From CAWKGV01 sp963849305 (lineage in GTDB: Bacteria > Pseudomonadota > Alphaproteobacteria > Acetobacterales > Acetobacteraceae): a stretch of DNA of 64,000 nucleotides. A program made the position numbers and the translations under genes. The stretch spans positions 58,961 through 122,960 of the forward strand of contig CAWKGV010000019.1 in assembly GCA_963849305.1 (NCBI GenBank). The letters run 5' to 3'. Within the stretch, counting starts at the first letter, position 1; every line of letters starts with the position of its first letter. Below, piece by piece: positions 24,287 to 34,218 of the stretch. The notes beneath the pieces are model-generated. The model saw nothing but the letters and a program-made list of their open reading frames with translations, was not told where the DNA came from and did not search any database.

Positions 24287-25345
24287 ATGCCGAAGCGGAT
24301 CGCCGTGGTGGGCGCGGGCGCAGTGGGCGGATATGTCGGATCGGGGCTGGCCGCCTGCGGTCACAACGTCACCCTCATCGATCCCTGGCCCGAGCATGTC
24401 GAGGCGATCCGCGTCCATGGGCTGCGCCTTTCCGGCATGACCGATGCCGAGACCCGCGTGGTGCGCGCCAACGCCATGCACCTCACCGACGTGCAGCAGA
24501 TCGCCAAGAGAAAGCCGATCGACATCGCATTCATTGCGGCGAAGTCCTACGACACCGAGTGGGCGGCGATGCTGATCGCGCCCTATCTCTCGGCCGGCGG
24601 CTACCTGGTCTCGCTCCAGAACTGCATCAACGAGGAGCGCATCGCCGGGGTGGTCGGCTGGGGGCGAACGGTTGGTGCGGTGGTCACTGGCGGGCTCGCG
24701 CTCGACCTCTACGCGCCCGGCCATATCCGCCGCAACATGGCGAAGAACCCGGCCATCACTGCACTCTATGTGGGCGAGGTGCATGGGCGCGTCACCGCGC
24801 GGGTGGACGAGCTTGCGCGGATGCTGAACGACGTGGACACGACGCGCGTCACCGACGACCTCTGGGGCGAGCGGTGGACCAAGCTCTGCATCAACGGGAT
24901 GCGCAACGGCGTTTCGGCCGCCACGGGCATGAACGGCAACGCGCGCGACAGCCACGACGCGGTGCGGCGGGTCTGCATCCGCCTCGGGGGCGAAGCCGTG
25001 CGCGTCGGCCAGGCGCTCGGCTACCGGCTGGGCAGCGTCGGCGCGCTCGACCCCGAGCAGCTCGCGCGCGCTACGGAGGGCGACGGGGCAGCGCTCGCCG
25101 AGGTGGAGCGGTTGATGCTGGCCGGCACGACCGGCGCGGCGCGCAGCGACTTGCAGCGCCCGTCGATGGCCCAAGACATGGCCAAGGGTCGGCGGACCGA
25201 GATCGAGTTCATGAACGGCTTCATCGCGCAACAGGGCGAGGCGGCGGGCGTGCCGGCGCCGACCCACGCGCGACTGACCGAAGTGGTCAAGCAGGTCGAG
25301 CGCGGCCAGCTCGCGGCGGACCCCGCCAACGTGCTCTGGAACTAG
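24287..25345 (+). CDS. ketopantoate reductase family oxidoreductase
   Basis: A 352-residue NAD(P)-binding protein: IAVVGAGAVGGYVGSGLA at the N-terminus, IAFIAAKSYDTEW, LVSLQNCINEERI, and the second-domain stretch WTKLCINGMRNGVSAATGMN with the Lys and Asn used by 2-dehydropantoate 2-reductases. It is longer than PanE (~300) so a related hydroxyacid reductase is possible. GGGAGAG precedes the ATG at 24287. An amine oxidase gene follows in the same direction. Confidence 0.8.
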   Translation: MPKRIAVVGAGAVGGYVGSGLAACGHNVTLIDPWPEHVEAIRVHGLRLSGMTDAETRVVRANAMHLTDVQQIAKRKPIDIAFIAAKSYDTEWAAMLIAPYLSAGGYLVSLQNCINEERIAGVVGWGRTVGAVVTGGLALDLYAPGHIRRNMAKNPAITALYVGEVHGRVTARVDELARMLNDVDTTRVTDDLWGERWTKLCINGMRNGVSAATGMNGNARDSHDAVRRVCIRLGGEAVRVGQALGYRLGSVGALDPEQLARATEGDGAALAEVERLMLAGTTGAARSDLQRPSMAQDMAKGRRTEIEFMNGFIAQQGEAAGVPAPTHARLTEVVKQVERGQLAADPANVLWN

Positions 25346-25431
25346 CGGCGCGCAAGCATAGGTCTGAAAGGCTGTGCCTCCCGTGCCAGGGGCCATTCTG
25401 GGTGGGCGGTCCCCGGTTGGGAGAAGGGCGA

Positions 25432-26721
25432 ATGACGGATTTCGATGTCGTGGTGATCGGGGCCGGCGCGGCCGGCCTCGGGGCGGCCACGGCGCTGCGC
25501 GAGGCCGGCCGCCGGGCGGTGGTGCTTGAGGCTCAGGGACGAATAGGCGGGCGGGCCTGGACCGCCTATCCCGCGGAGCTGGGCGGCGTGTGGTTCGACA
25601 TGGGTGCGGTGTGGTTGCACGCCGCCGAGCGCAACCCACTGGTGCCCATCGCCGAAGCCGCCGGAGACAAGCTGCTGAGGGCCGACGAACTGCGCTGCAA
25701 GCGGACTTTCGTGGGCACCAGGCCGGCTACGCCGGCCGAGATGGCAGAGTATGGCGACGCCTGGGAGCGCTTCGACGCGGCGGCCGACCGGCTTACCCGT
25801 CCCGACATGGCGGACCTGCCGTTGGCGGCGGTGGCGCGCAACCTTCCCAACGATCCATGGGCACTCACGGTGGAAGCTTGGGAAGGCTCGGTGATCTGCG
25901 CCGCCGACGCCGAGGCGTTCAGCCTGCTCTATTGGAAGCGCAATCTCCTGTCCGGCTCGAACCTCGTCCCCGAGGGCGGGATTGGCGCGTTCATCGAGCG
26001 CCGGTTGGGGATCGGGCTCGATATCTGGCGGAACACGCCGGCAACGGCAGTGCGCTGGGGCGGGCCGGGCGGGCGGGTGGAGGTCGAAACGCCGCGTGGC
26101 GCCGTAACCGCTGGCGCCTGCATCGTGACGACCTCTACCGGCGCGCTGGCGGCTGGCGCGATCCGCTTCGATCCGCCGCTACCCGAGCGCACGCGGACGG
26201 CGTTGCACGCCTTACCGATGGGGCTAGCGATGAAGGTAGCGCTGCGGGCAACCGGGCCGGACCGGCTCGGGTTGCCGGCGCATTGCTCGCTCGATCGCCG
26301 TGTGGAGCGGAGTGGCGAGCCCTTCATGGTGTTCCAATGCTGGCCGTTCCACCGCGACTACATCCAGGGCTGGGTCGGCGGGACGCCGGCCTGGGAGCTG
26401 GCCAAGACAGGCGACGCGGCGGCGGCGGACTTCGCCTTGGGCGAACTGCGGCGCATTCTTGGCGGGAACGTCGATCGGGTTCTCGCCGTCGAGCGGCGCT
26501 TCGCGACCCACTGGGACGCCGATCCTTGGGTGCGCGGGGCATATGCCTACGCCCGGCCAGGCTGCGCGGATACCGGCGCGGCCCTTGGCGAGCCGCTCGC
26601 CGACGGGCACCTGATCTTCGCCGGCGAAGCTTGCCATGACGGGTTCGCCGGCACCTTAGGTGGAGCCTGGCTCAACGGCCAGGCGGCCGCGCGCGCGGCA
26701 GCGCGGGCGGTAGGGCCGTGA
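25432..26721 (+). CDS. FAD-dependent amine oxidase family protein
   Basis: A 429-residue flavoprotein: VVVIGAGAAGLGAATALREA (FAD Rossmann), the GG-doublet RIGGRAWT, NPLVPIAEAAG, VPEGGIGAFIERRL, and the C-terminal FAD contact LIFAGEACHDGFAGTLGGAW. This is the monoamine/polyamine-oxidase fold; the substrate is unknown. The start ATG 25432 has GGGAGAAGGG. Ten-base spacing and overlap with the next gene suggest shared transcription with the S49 protease. Confidence 0.87.
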   Translation: MTDFDVVVIGAGAAGLGAATALREAGRRAVVLEAQGRIGGRAWTAYPAELGGVWFDMGAVWLHAAERNPLVPIAEAAGDKLLRADELRCKRTFVGTRPATPAEMAEYGDAWERFDAAADRLTRPDMADLPLAAVARNLPNDPWALTVEAWEGSVICAADAEAFSLLYWKRNLLSGSNLVPEGGIGAFIERRLGIGLDIWRNTPATAVRWGGPGGRVEVETPRGAVTAGACIVTTSTGALAAGAIRFDPPLPERTRTALHALPMGLAMKVALRATGPDRLGLPAHCSLDRRVERSGEPFMVFQCWPFHRDYIQGWVGGTPAWELAKTGDAAAADFALGELRRILGGNVDRVLAVERRFATHWDADPWVRGAYAYARPGCADTGAALGEPLADGHLIFAGEACHDGFAGTLGGAWLNGQAAARAAARAVGP

Positions 26722-27515
26722 TGCCGCGACTTGCCTTCTGGCGCGGGCCGCAAATCAACGTTGTCGAGCTGCACGGGCTGATCGCCCCGCGCTCCGGCCT
26801 GCTGAACGCCCGCGGCGCGGAACCCTTGATCGAACGGGCCTTCGCCGCGGCGCGCGGCCGGCCGGTGGTGCTGGACATCGACAGCCCTGGCGGCTCGCCG
26901 GTGCAGTCGGACCTGATCGCGAGCCTGATCCGCCGGCGCGCGGCGAAGGCGCGCGTCGAGGTTCACGCGGTGATCCAGGATGTCGGCGCCTCGGGCGGCT
27001 ACTGGATCGCCTGCGCGGCGGACCGGATCTGGGCCAACCCGATGAGCATCGTCGGCTCGATCGGAGTGCGCGGCGGCGGGTTCGGCTTCGACGACCTGAT
27101 CGCGCGCCTCGGCGTCGAGCGCCGGCTGTACACAGCCGGAGCGAACAAGGCCCGGCTCGACCCGTTCCTGCCCGAGCGTCCCGAGGACGTGGCCTTCACC
27201 CAGGGATTGCTCGACGAACTGCACGAGCGGTTCAAGGGATGGGTGCGCGCGCGCCGCGCCGGTCGCCTGAAAGCCGACGAGGCGGCGCTGTTCGATGGCA
27301 GCTTCATGCTGGGCGAAAGGGCGCTCACACTCGGGCTGGTCGATGCGTTGGGCGACGTGGACTCGGTGGTGCGCGAACTGGGCGGCGAACGGGCTAAGCC
27401 GCGCGTCTTGCGCCCTCGTCCGCGTGGCCTGCTGCGCCGGCTGCCGCTGCTGGCGGCTCATGCGATCCTGGACGCGGCGGAGGAGCGGCGCTGGCGGGTT
27501 GACCTACTGGGTTAG
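26721..27515 (+). CDS. S49-family (SppA-like) peptidase
   Basis: A 264-residue serine-lysine protease. The Ser91 site is GASGGYWIACAAD and the Lys143 site is AGANKARLDPF; DIDSPGGSPVQSD is the ClpP-fold loop. Family roles include signal-peptide digestion and membrane quality control. No N-terminal signal or helix is visible, so it may be cytosolic or peripheral. GTG 26718 and ATG 26721 both could start it; the overlap with the amine oxidase stop shows coupling. Confidence 0.88.
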   Translation: MPRLAFWRGPQINVVELHGLIAPRSGLLNARGAEPLIERAFAAARGRPVVLDIDSPGGSPVQSDLIASLIRRRAAKARVEVHAVIQDVGASGGYWIACAADRIWANPMSIVGSIGVRGGGFGFDDLIARLGVERRLYTAGANKARLDPFLPERPEDVAFTQGLLDELHERFKGWVRARRAGRLKADEAALFDGSFMLGERALTLGLVDALGDVDSVVRELGGERAKPRVLRPRPRGLLRRLPLLAAHAILDAAEERRWRVDLLG

Positions 27516-27720
27516 ACCCCGCAATGAGGGATCGCACGAATCCTGCAAACACCGAGCAAGCCATCGAAGCCAGCCACCGCGTGTCGTTCGACAAGTGCAA
27601 ATTCGAATAGGTCCGCGCTACACTCCGCTGCATTGGGGCATTCCCGGGGGCAGAGGCAGTCATTGTCGGGGAACGATTTTCTCAAAGTTCACACTTCGAT
27701 GCACCTACTCTCGGTGGGAA

Positions 27721-28179
27721 ATGCGGACTAGACATCGAAGCGAGGCGTCCTCCGGCTTCACCCTGCTGGAAATGTTGATCGTCGTGGCGGTGCTCGGGCT
27801 GGTGCTCGGCATGATCGTGCTGCGTGGGCCGGTTCGCAGCCAAGGCCTTGACACCCGCGCCGCTGCCCGCGAAGTGGCCGGCACACTCCGGGCGGCCCGC
27901 GCCCGCGCGATCACGACCGACCGGCCAGTGCTGTTCCTGCTAGACCCCGCGCACCACGCCTTCCAGGTCGAGGGCAGCCCTCCGCGCACGCTGCCGACCG
28001 GCCTGAACGCGGCGCTTCTGTCGCGAGCGCAACTCGGGCAACGCCCCCTTTCCGCTATCAGCTTCGCCCCTGACGGCAGCTCCTCAGGCGGTGCGGTGGT
28101 CCTCGCGGACGGACATCATCGCCTGGCCGTAAGCGTGGACTGGCTCACCGGACGGGTCAGCATCGCCTCGGGACAATGA
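27721..28179 (+). CDS. type II secretion pseudopilin (GspH-like)
   Basis: A 152-residue prepilin-like protein: the short basic leader ends at G in SGFTLLEMLIVVAVLGLVLG, the prepilin-peptidase cut and N-methylation site with Glu at +5, followed by one hydrophobic helix. The periplasmic part is short with FLLDPAHHAFQVEG and ISFAPDGSSSGGAVVL, as in GspH. It faces a GspL/PilN-like gene on the other strand across 24 bp. The rest of the secretion system is not in the window. Confidence 0.82.
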   Translation: MRTRHRSEASSGFTLLEMLIVVAVLGLVLGMIVLRGPVRSQGLDTRAAAREVAGTLRAARARAITTDRPVLFLLDPAHHAFQVEGSPPRTLPTGLNAALLSRAQLGQRPLSAISFAPDGSSSGGAVVLADGHHRLAVSVDWLTGRVSIASGQ

Positions 28180-28203
28180 TCCCATCATGGGAGGGGCCGA
28201 CGG

Positions 28204-29247
28204 TCACGGCCCGATCGTGGCGCGCAGCTCGAACACATCCTTACCGCGCGAGCCACGGGTCACCGGGGCGGTGAAGGCGGCGCCCTGGAACATCGGGTCG
28301 GCCGAGAGCAGCCCGATCAGCTTCGCGGCCTCGGTCGATAAGCCGGACAGGCTCAGCGAACGGTGTTGCAGGCCGAGGCTGGTCAAATAGGTGTCGTCCG
28401 GCAGGATCTGGGTGACGGCGGCCAGGGTCTGCACCGCGTCCCCGACCCGCGCCTGCTCGGTCGCCACCGCATCTGCTCCGGTCGCCGCATCGGCGATCTG
28501 CCGCCGCAATCCCTGCACGGCGCGCACCCGCGGATCAATCGCCGCGACCCGGGAATCGATGTCCGCCAGCGCGAGGGATTGCCGGATCAGCGGCTGGGCC
28601 ACGGCCGCCATGGCCAGGGCGCCGCAACCGCCGGCTGCCAGCGCCATGCCGCGACGGCGCCGCCGCTCCAGCCGCGTGTCGGGCTGAGCGACCCGAATGC
28701 GCCGAACCTCCCCGCCGGCCAGTGGGAACTCAATCAGTGCCGGCACCGCCCCGGCCCGCTCCAGGGCGGCGAGCACCGGGCGAAGGACGGCGCGCGCGGC
28801 GACCGACAAGCGCACGCGCAGCACGGCCCGGGCGCTGTCGCGCGCGGTGACATGATACCCCCAAAACACGTCTGCCGCCGGGAACGGCGTCAGGCGGTCC
28901 ATCTCGTACCCAAGCACGCCCGCGAGATCCTGCTCGGCCGCCAAAGGCAGCGTGACCTCCCGCTCCAGCAGCGCCGATTTGGGCGGACGGAGCACGATCG
29001 GAAGACGGCGACGAAGCAGGTTGCGGATCGGTGGTTGGTCGAGCTGGTCGAGGCGCGCACGGAACCGTTCCGTCTCGCGGTGACCGCGACGCTCCACCAA
29101 GGCCACCGTCATCGGCTCACCCGCCGGCCCGCCCTCACTAAGCGAGACGAGCAGAGCGTTCCTTGGTCCGCTATCGCGCCGGCGCAGCCCCGGCGGCACC
29201 AGGTCGAGCATCTGCTTGGCCCACCAGGTCAGCACCTCGTTCAGCAT
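28204..29247 (-). CDS. GspL/PilN-like secretion inner-membrane protein
   Basis: A 347-residue protein. A cytoplasmic actin-like part (residues ~40-200; LPLAAEQDLAGVLGYEMDRL, FPAADVFWGYHV) is followed by a single helix (GMALAAGGCGALAMAAVAQP) and a periplasmic ferredoxin-like part with IDSRVAAIDPRVRAVQGLRR and YLTSLGLQHRSLSLSGLS. This is the GspL-GspM or PilM/PilN fold that links the ATPase to the pseudopilus platform. It converges with the GspH-like gene. Confidence 0.75.
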   Translation of the reverse strand: MLNEVLTWWAKQMLDLVPPGLRRRDSGPRNALLVSLSEGGPAGEPMTVALVERRGHRETERFRARLDQLDQPPIRNLLRRRLPIVLRPPKSALLEREVTLPLAAEQDLAGVLGYEMDRLTPFPAADVFWGYHVTARDSARAVLRVRLSVAARAVLRPVLAALERAGAVPALIEFPLAGGEVRRIRVAQPDTRLERRRRRGMALAAGGCGALAMAAVAQPLIRQSLALADIDSRVAAIDPRVRAVQGLRRQIADAATGADAVATEQARVGDAVQTLAAVTQILPDDTYLTSLGLQHRSLSLSGLSTEAAKLIGLLSADPMFQGAAFTAPVTRGSRGKDVFELRATIGP

Positions 29248-29675
29248 TGCCGAGCAAGCTCGCTCATCGGCCGCAGTCTAGAGCCGGTTCAGGCGAACCG
29301 AGAAGCGGGTTTGTTCATATCGCCATCGCCGGGCGTTGACCCGCAACTCTCCGGTACCAGCGTGAGATCGCGATTGCGAGTTTTCCACGTCATATGCGGG
29401 CTCGACATCGCTTGACCCCCGCATCCAACGCAACGCTCGTCCGATCCGGACCTGTGCCCGGTAGTGACCGTCGGGCTGGCGGTTCACGAAAGCGGCTGAC
29501 GACTTCCCGACGTCAATAGAGCCGGCGTTCGCTGGTATCGGGGCCGAAAATCCCACCACACGAATTTGTGTGCTTGTGGGCCAGCCGTAGGTTGTTAAAC
29601 ATGCATTTGGCATCCATGATTTGTGCCGACGGAATGCGGGATCAACCCCGGCCCGCCTGTCGGAAGCGAGGCAAC
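29248..29675. other. 428-bp intergenic region upstream of norB
   Basis: No coding frame is convincing. It holds a 16-bp imperfect palindrome (29557-29572) centred on AATT with CACAC/GTGTG arms, and AAACATGCATTT (29597-29608), which resembles one half of an NsrR box but has a poor partner half. norB starts at 29676 with a modest ribosome site. Regulation by a nitric oxide sensor is plausible but unproven. Confidence 0.45.
29557..29572. promoter_or_regulatory. palindromic candidate operator upstream of norB
   Basis: CACACGAATTTGTGTG pairs in seven of its eight symmetric positions. It lies about 104 bp before the norB start, inside a region free of genes, and could bind a dimeric regulator. No consensus of a known NO regulator is matched. 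Confidence 0.35.
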
Positions 29676-31979
29676 ATGAACTCCGCAATTGCGCCTGCGG
29701 CCCGCGACCTGGTGAGCGATGTCCTGAAATGGGTTCTGTTCGCCGTTGCGTTGCTAACCTTCGCGCTGTTGGCCTGGGCTACCCTCGTCACCTACGAGAA
29801 AGCGCCGCCTTTGCCAGATCGGCTGATCGGCCCGAGCCGCAGCATTCTGATGACTGGAGATTCGATCGCTGCGGGAAAGGCCGGCTTCCAGAAGGCCGAC
29901 CTGATGGACTACGGCAGCCTGTACGGGATGGGATCCTACTACGGCGAGGACTACACCGCCTTACTGCTGAACCGGCTGGGCCTCGCCACGCGGAACCGCA
30001 TCGCGGAGGTTCGGTTCGGCAAGCCCTATGCCCAGATCGCCCCGGAGCAGCAGGCCATTTCCGTCGCCGGTATGCAAACCGAGTTGCAGGGGGTGGACCT
30101 GAGCCGCACCGAAGTAGCGATCCCGGCTGAACTGGCCGGCGCGATCGGCGAGGTGCGCGACCAGATGGCGGCCAACCTGAACAGTGTCGATCGCCCCGCC
30201 GGATGGACCCCGGCCTACAGCCTCGGCAAGCAAGGCGCGCAGCTCACGGCCGACTTCCTCGTTTATTCGGCGCTCACCACCGTGGCGCGCCGCCCGGGAA
30301 CGACGTGGTCCTGGACCGAGAACTGGCCCGCCGAGCCGCTGGTGGGCAACACGCCGACGACCAACACATTCCGTTGGACCTGGATCAGCTTCTGCTTCAC
30401 CTTTTCTGCTTCGGCCTAGTGCTGTTCATTTATGAGTTCTTCCTGAACCACCCAGACGACGCACCGATGGACCCTGGTACTGGCTGGTTTCGGCCCGCTC
30501 ACGCCAAGCCAACGCAAGGTCGGCAAGTATTTCCTCATCGTCGCGGCCGTGTTGCTGCTGCAAATTGCGGCGGGCACGATCATGGCGCATCTCTACTACG
30601 ATCGGACCAGTTTTTACGGCTGGGACATCAACGTGATCCTCCCATTCAACTTCCTGCGGGACGTGCATCTCCAATGCCCGATCATCTGGATCGGGCTCTC
30701 GTGGATCGGCGCGGCGTTGTTCCTAGCCCCCGCGATCGCCGGCGGCCGTGAGGCCCGGGGTCAGGGATTTCTGGTGGACCTGCTGTTCTGGGTGACGCTC
30801 GCAATCGTGGTCGGCGCGCTGCTTGGCGACTGGCTCGGCATCATGGGCTATATAGATCGCGGATGGTTCTGGATCGGCAATCAGGGGTTGTCCTACATCC
30901 AGCTCGGCCGCGTCTGGCAAATGGGCTTCTTCATCGGGCTTCTGCTTTGGAGCGGCCTCGTGTTCCGCGCCCTCTGGCCCACCGCAGCCATGTTGTGGCA
31001 AGCGACTCGGCAGTTCTGGACCGGCCGCATCCGGCTAGAGCATCTGATCTGGGCTTCCACCATCAACGTCGCCATCCTCTATATCTTCGGGATGGTGCCG
31101 CCGTTTGGCGTCGGGGCGTCCTTCACGATCACAGACTTCTGGCGCTGGTGGGTGGTGCATCTGTGGGTCGAGCAATCCTTCGAGTTCTTCGCGGCCAGCA
31201 TGAGTGCCTATTTGCTGATGGCGGTCGGCCTGGTCTCCCGCAAGCTCGCTGAGCGCGCGGTGTATTTCGAGCTGATCCTGATCTTCCTCGGCGGCGTGAT
31301 CGGCACCGGGCATCACCTTTACTGGGCCGGCGGGCCCAGCATGTGGGTGCCGATGGGTAGTATGTTCTCGTTCATCGAGGTGTTGCCGCTCGTGCTGTTG
31401 ATCATCGAGGCGATCCAGCAATACCAGCTCATCCGCTCACAGCGGTCGTTCCATTACAGTCTCGCCTATACCTACGTGATCGGCGCGGCCTTTTGGAACT
31501 TCGTCGGCGCCGGCGTGTTCGGCGGCGGGACTTTGAACGCGCCCCTGGTGAATTACTACGAGCACGGCACGTTCCTGACGCTCAATCATGCGCACACGGC
31601 GCTGTTCGGCGCGTTTGGCCTGCTCGCTATCGGGCTGGTCTATTTCTGCCTACGCTATGTCGCGGCCGAACGCTACGCATACAACGACAGGCTCGGGCTC
31701 TGGGCCTTCTGGCTCTATAATGGCGGGCTGGTGCTTTGGATCGCGCTGAACTTCTTCCCGATCGGCTGGTCGCAGCTGGACGCGGTGTTCGAGCACGGCC
31801 TTGCTTATGCGCGCAGCGCGGAGTTCTACAATACGACCCTGCTCTGGCAATGGCTGCGCTTGCCCGGAGACGTGCTGTTCGCGATCGGTGCGCTGCTGAT
31901 GGCGTGGGATTTCATCATCAAGCTCGGGCCGTTATACCAACTCGGCCTTCGGGGTGTGGCGCCCGCGCCGGGGGAGTGA
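29676..31979 (+). pseudogene. norB: quinol-dependent nitric oxide reductase, two frameshifts
   Basis: The qNOR type reduces NO to N2O at the inner membrane with quinol electrons. Part 1 (29676-30419) carries the first helix and periplasmic extension typical of qNOR (LYGMGSYYGEDYTALLLNRL ... GNTPTTNTFRWTWISFCF). The frame breaks near 30402-30405 (a missing T in a T run) and again near 30476 (an extra G). Between the breaks the third frame reads LVLFIYEFFLNHPDD and DAPMDP. Part 2 (~30480-31979) has twelve-helix oxidase-type ligands: HLWVEQSFEFF and GTGHHLYWAGGPS, with no Cys-haem site. Corrected length is about 767 residues. Two compensating indels suggest base-calling error. Confidence 0.9.
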
Positions 31980-32101
31980 GACGCGAGCTGCATCAGCCCC
32001 AAGGAAGGCGCGCATCCGGGCGAGCGCCAGCGGGCGGCGCCCCTGTCGTCAATCGAGCCCCCGTGTCACACTTCCCTCATAAATAGCGTGAGGGAGACGC
32101 C

Positions 32102-34218
32102 ATGACCGATGCGCCCGGCTCGGGATCTGGCCGCCATGCTTCGCCCGCGCTCGATCGCGCTGGTGGGCGCCACCGACCGCTCGCTCTGGTCGCGCAGCAC
32201 TTTCGACAACCTCATCAACCGGAAATATCCGGGCGCGGTCCATCTGGTCAGCCGCCGGGGCGGCACGGTCCATGATCGCACCGCCGCCACCTCCTGCGCC
32301 GCGATCGGCGAGCCGGTCGATCTCGGTCTCGTCATGGTGCCGATCCAGGGGATCGAGGAAGCGCTGGCGGACCTCGCCGCCGCCGGCGCGCACAACGCGG
32401 TGATGCTCACCTCCGGCTTCGCCGAGACCGGCGAGGACGGCGCCAGACTCCAGGCGCGGCTCGCCGACTTGGTGCGCCGCTACGGCATCTCGCTGCTCGG
32501 CCCCAATTGTCTCGGCTTCGTCAACTTCCTCGACAACGTGCCCGTCTGGACGGTGGGCATCCGCGCCCCGCGCCGGCCGGGACCGATCGCCATCATCGCC
32601 CAGAGCGGCGCCACTGCCGGCTTCATCTGCGGCCTCGCCCAGCAGCACGAGATCGGCTTGTCGCACATGATCTCCACGGGCAACGAGGCCGATCTCGACG
32701 CTGCGACCTTCATCGACCACTTGCTCGACCAGCCCGACGTGAAGGCGATCGCCTTCTTCGCCGAGACCATCCGCGACGCCGGCCGGTTCGCCGCCGCCGC
32801 GCGCAAGGCCCGCGAGGCGGCCAAGCCGATGGTGGTGCTGAAGATCGGATTGTCCGAGATCACCGCCAAGTCGGCCCAAGCGCATACCGGCGCGCTGGTC
32901 GGCGATGACCGCGTGTTCAGCGGTATCTGCCGCCGGCTCGGCCTGATCCGCGTCGAGTTCGATTGAGGATCTGCTGTTCACCGCTGACATGATCACCCGC
33001 ACCGGGCCGCTCCGGCCGGACGGGCTCGGCCTTGTCTCGGTCTCCGGCGGCGCCTGCGAGATCGTGGCCGACCGCGCGCAGGTCACGGGTCTGCCGATCC
33101 CGCCCTTGCCGGACGCCACCGCTGCGGAGCTGCGCGCCGCGCTGCCCGCCTTCGGCACCCCGCACAATCCGCTCGACATTACCGGCGGCGCGGTGCTCCA
33201 GCCCGACCTGTTCGAACAAGGGTTGCGCATCATGGGCGCGCAACCTGGCTTTTCGGCACTGGTCTGCCTGTTCGACGTGCCCATTACGGAAGAAGGGGCG
33301 AGCCCGTTCGTGCTCGCTGCGTTGCGTCATATCAACACCGGCCTCAAGGCTGCGTCGATCCCTGCCTTGATGATGAGCCACACGCTGAGACCCGTCACCG
33401 ACACGGCGATGCGCATCCTGGACGAGACCGGGCTGCCCTATGTCAGCAGCGGCATCCATCACGGCATCAACGCATTGGCGCACGCGCTCTGGTGGTCCGA
33501 GCAGCTTCGCCGTGCGGGCGAGGAGGTGGAACCAGCGGTGCCCGCAGCCGCCGCCCCGGCGAAACGCCCGGTCTCCGAGCGTGACGTGCTTGCTTTCCTC
33601 GCGCGACAGGGCGTGCCGGTGATCCCGGCGGCGCTCGCGACCGATGCGGAGCAGGCGGTCGCGGCGGCGCAGCGGATCGGCGGGCGGGTGGTGCTCAAGA
33701 TCGCGTCCGACGACATCCTGCACAAAAGCGACATTGGCGGCGTCGCGCTGAACCTCGAAGGCGATGCGGCCGTGGCCGACGCCTTCCGCCGCGTGATGGA
33801 CGTGGCACCGGCGGGCGCCCACGTGGACGGCGTGCTGGTGGCGCCGATGCGCTCGGGCGGGCTGGAGCTGTTCGTGGGCTGCACGCGCGATCCGCAATGG
33901 GGGCCGGTCGTCGCCGTCGGTCTCGGCGGGCTGTGGGTGGAGGTGCTGCAAGACGTTTCGCTTCGCCCGTTACCCGTGTCCCCGGCCGAGGTGTGCCGGA
34001 TGCTTGGCGAGTTGCGCGGCGCCAAGCTGCTGGCCGGAGCGCGCGGCATGCCGCCCGCCGATCTCGGCGCGGTCGCGGCGGCGGTGGCGCGGATCGGCGA
34101 CGCGGCACTCGCCCTTGGCCCGGACCTCGACGCGCTGGAGGTGAACCCGCTCTGGGTCAAGGGGAGTGAGGTCGAGGCGCTCGACGCGCTGGCGACGTGG
34201 CGCTCGGCTAAGCCCTAA
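32102..34218 (+). pseudogene. acetate--CoA ligase family (ADP-forming type) protein, frameshifted
   Basis: This multidomain enzyme couples acyl-CoA and ADP to acid, CoA and ATP. The first part (to 32966) is the CoA-binding Rossmann domain (SIALVGATDRSLWSRSTFDN) and ligase domain with GPNCLGFVNF and AQSGATAGFI and a AHTGALVGDD loop. The second (32989-34218) continues the ligase domain and ends with an ATP-grasp domain (VVLKIASDDILHKSDIGGVA). They are in different frames because of one extra T at 32958/32959; corrected, EDLLFTADMITRTGPLRPD joins them. A further extra G near 32123 may hide the start: ATG 32102 has GAGGGAG, whereas ATG 32109 is in the coding frame. Confidence 0.82.

Noticed and set aside
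27516..27720. Extracytoplasmic-sigma (EcfG-type) promoter before the GspH-like gene
   Set aside because: GGAAC occurs but no CGTT lies at the required distance.
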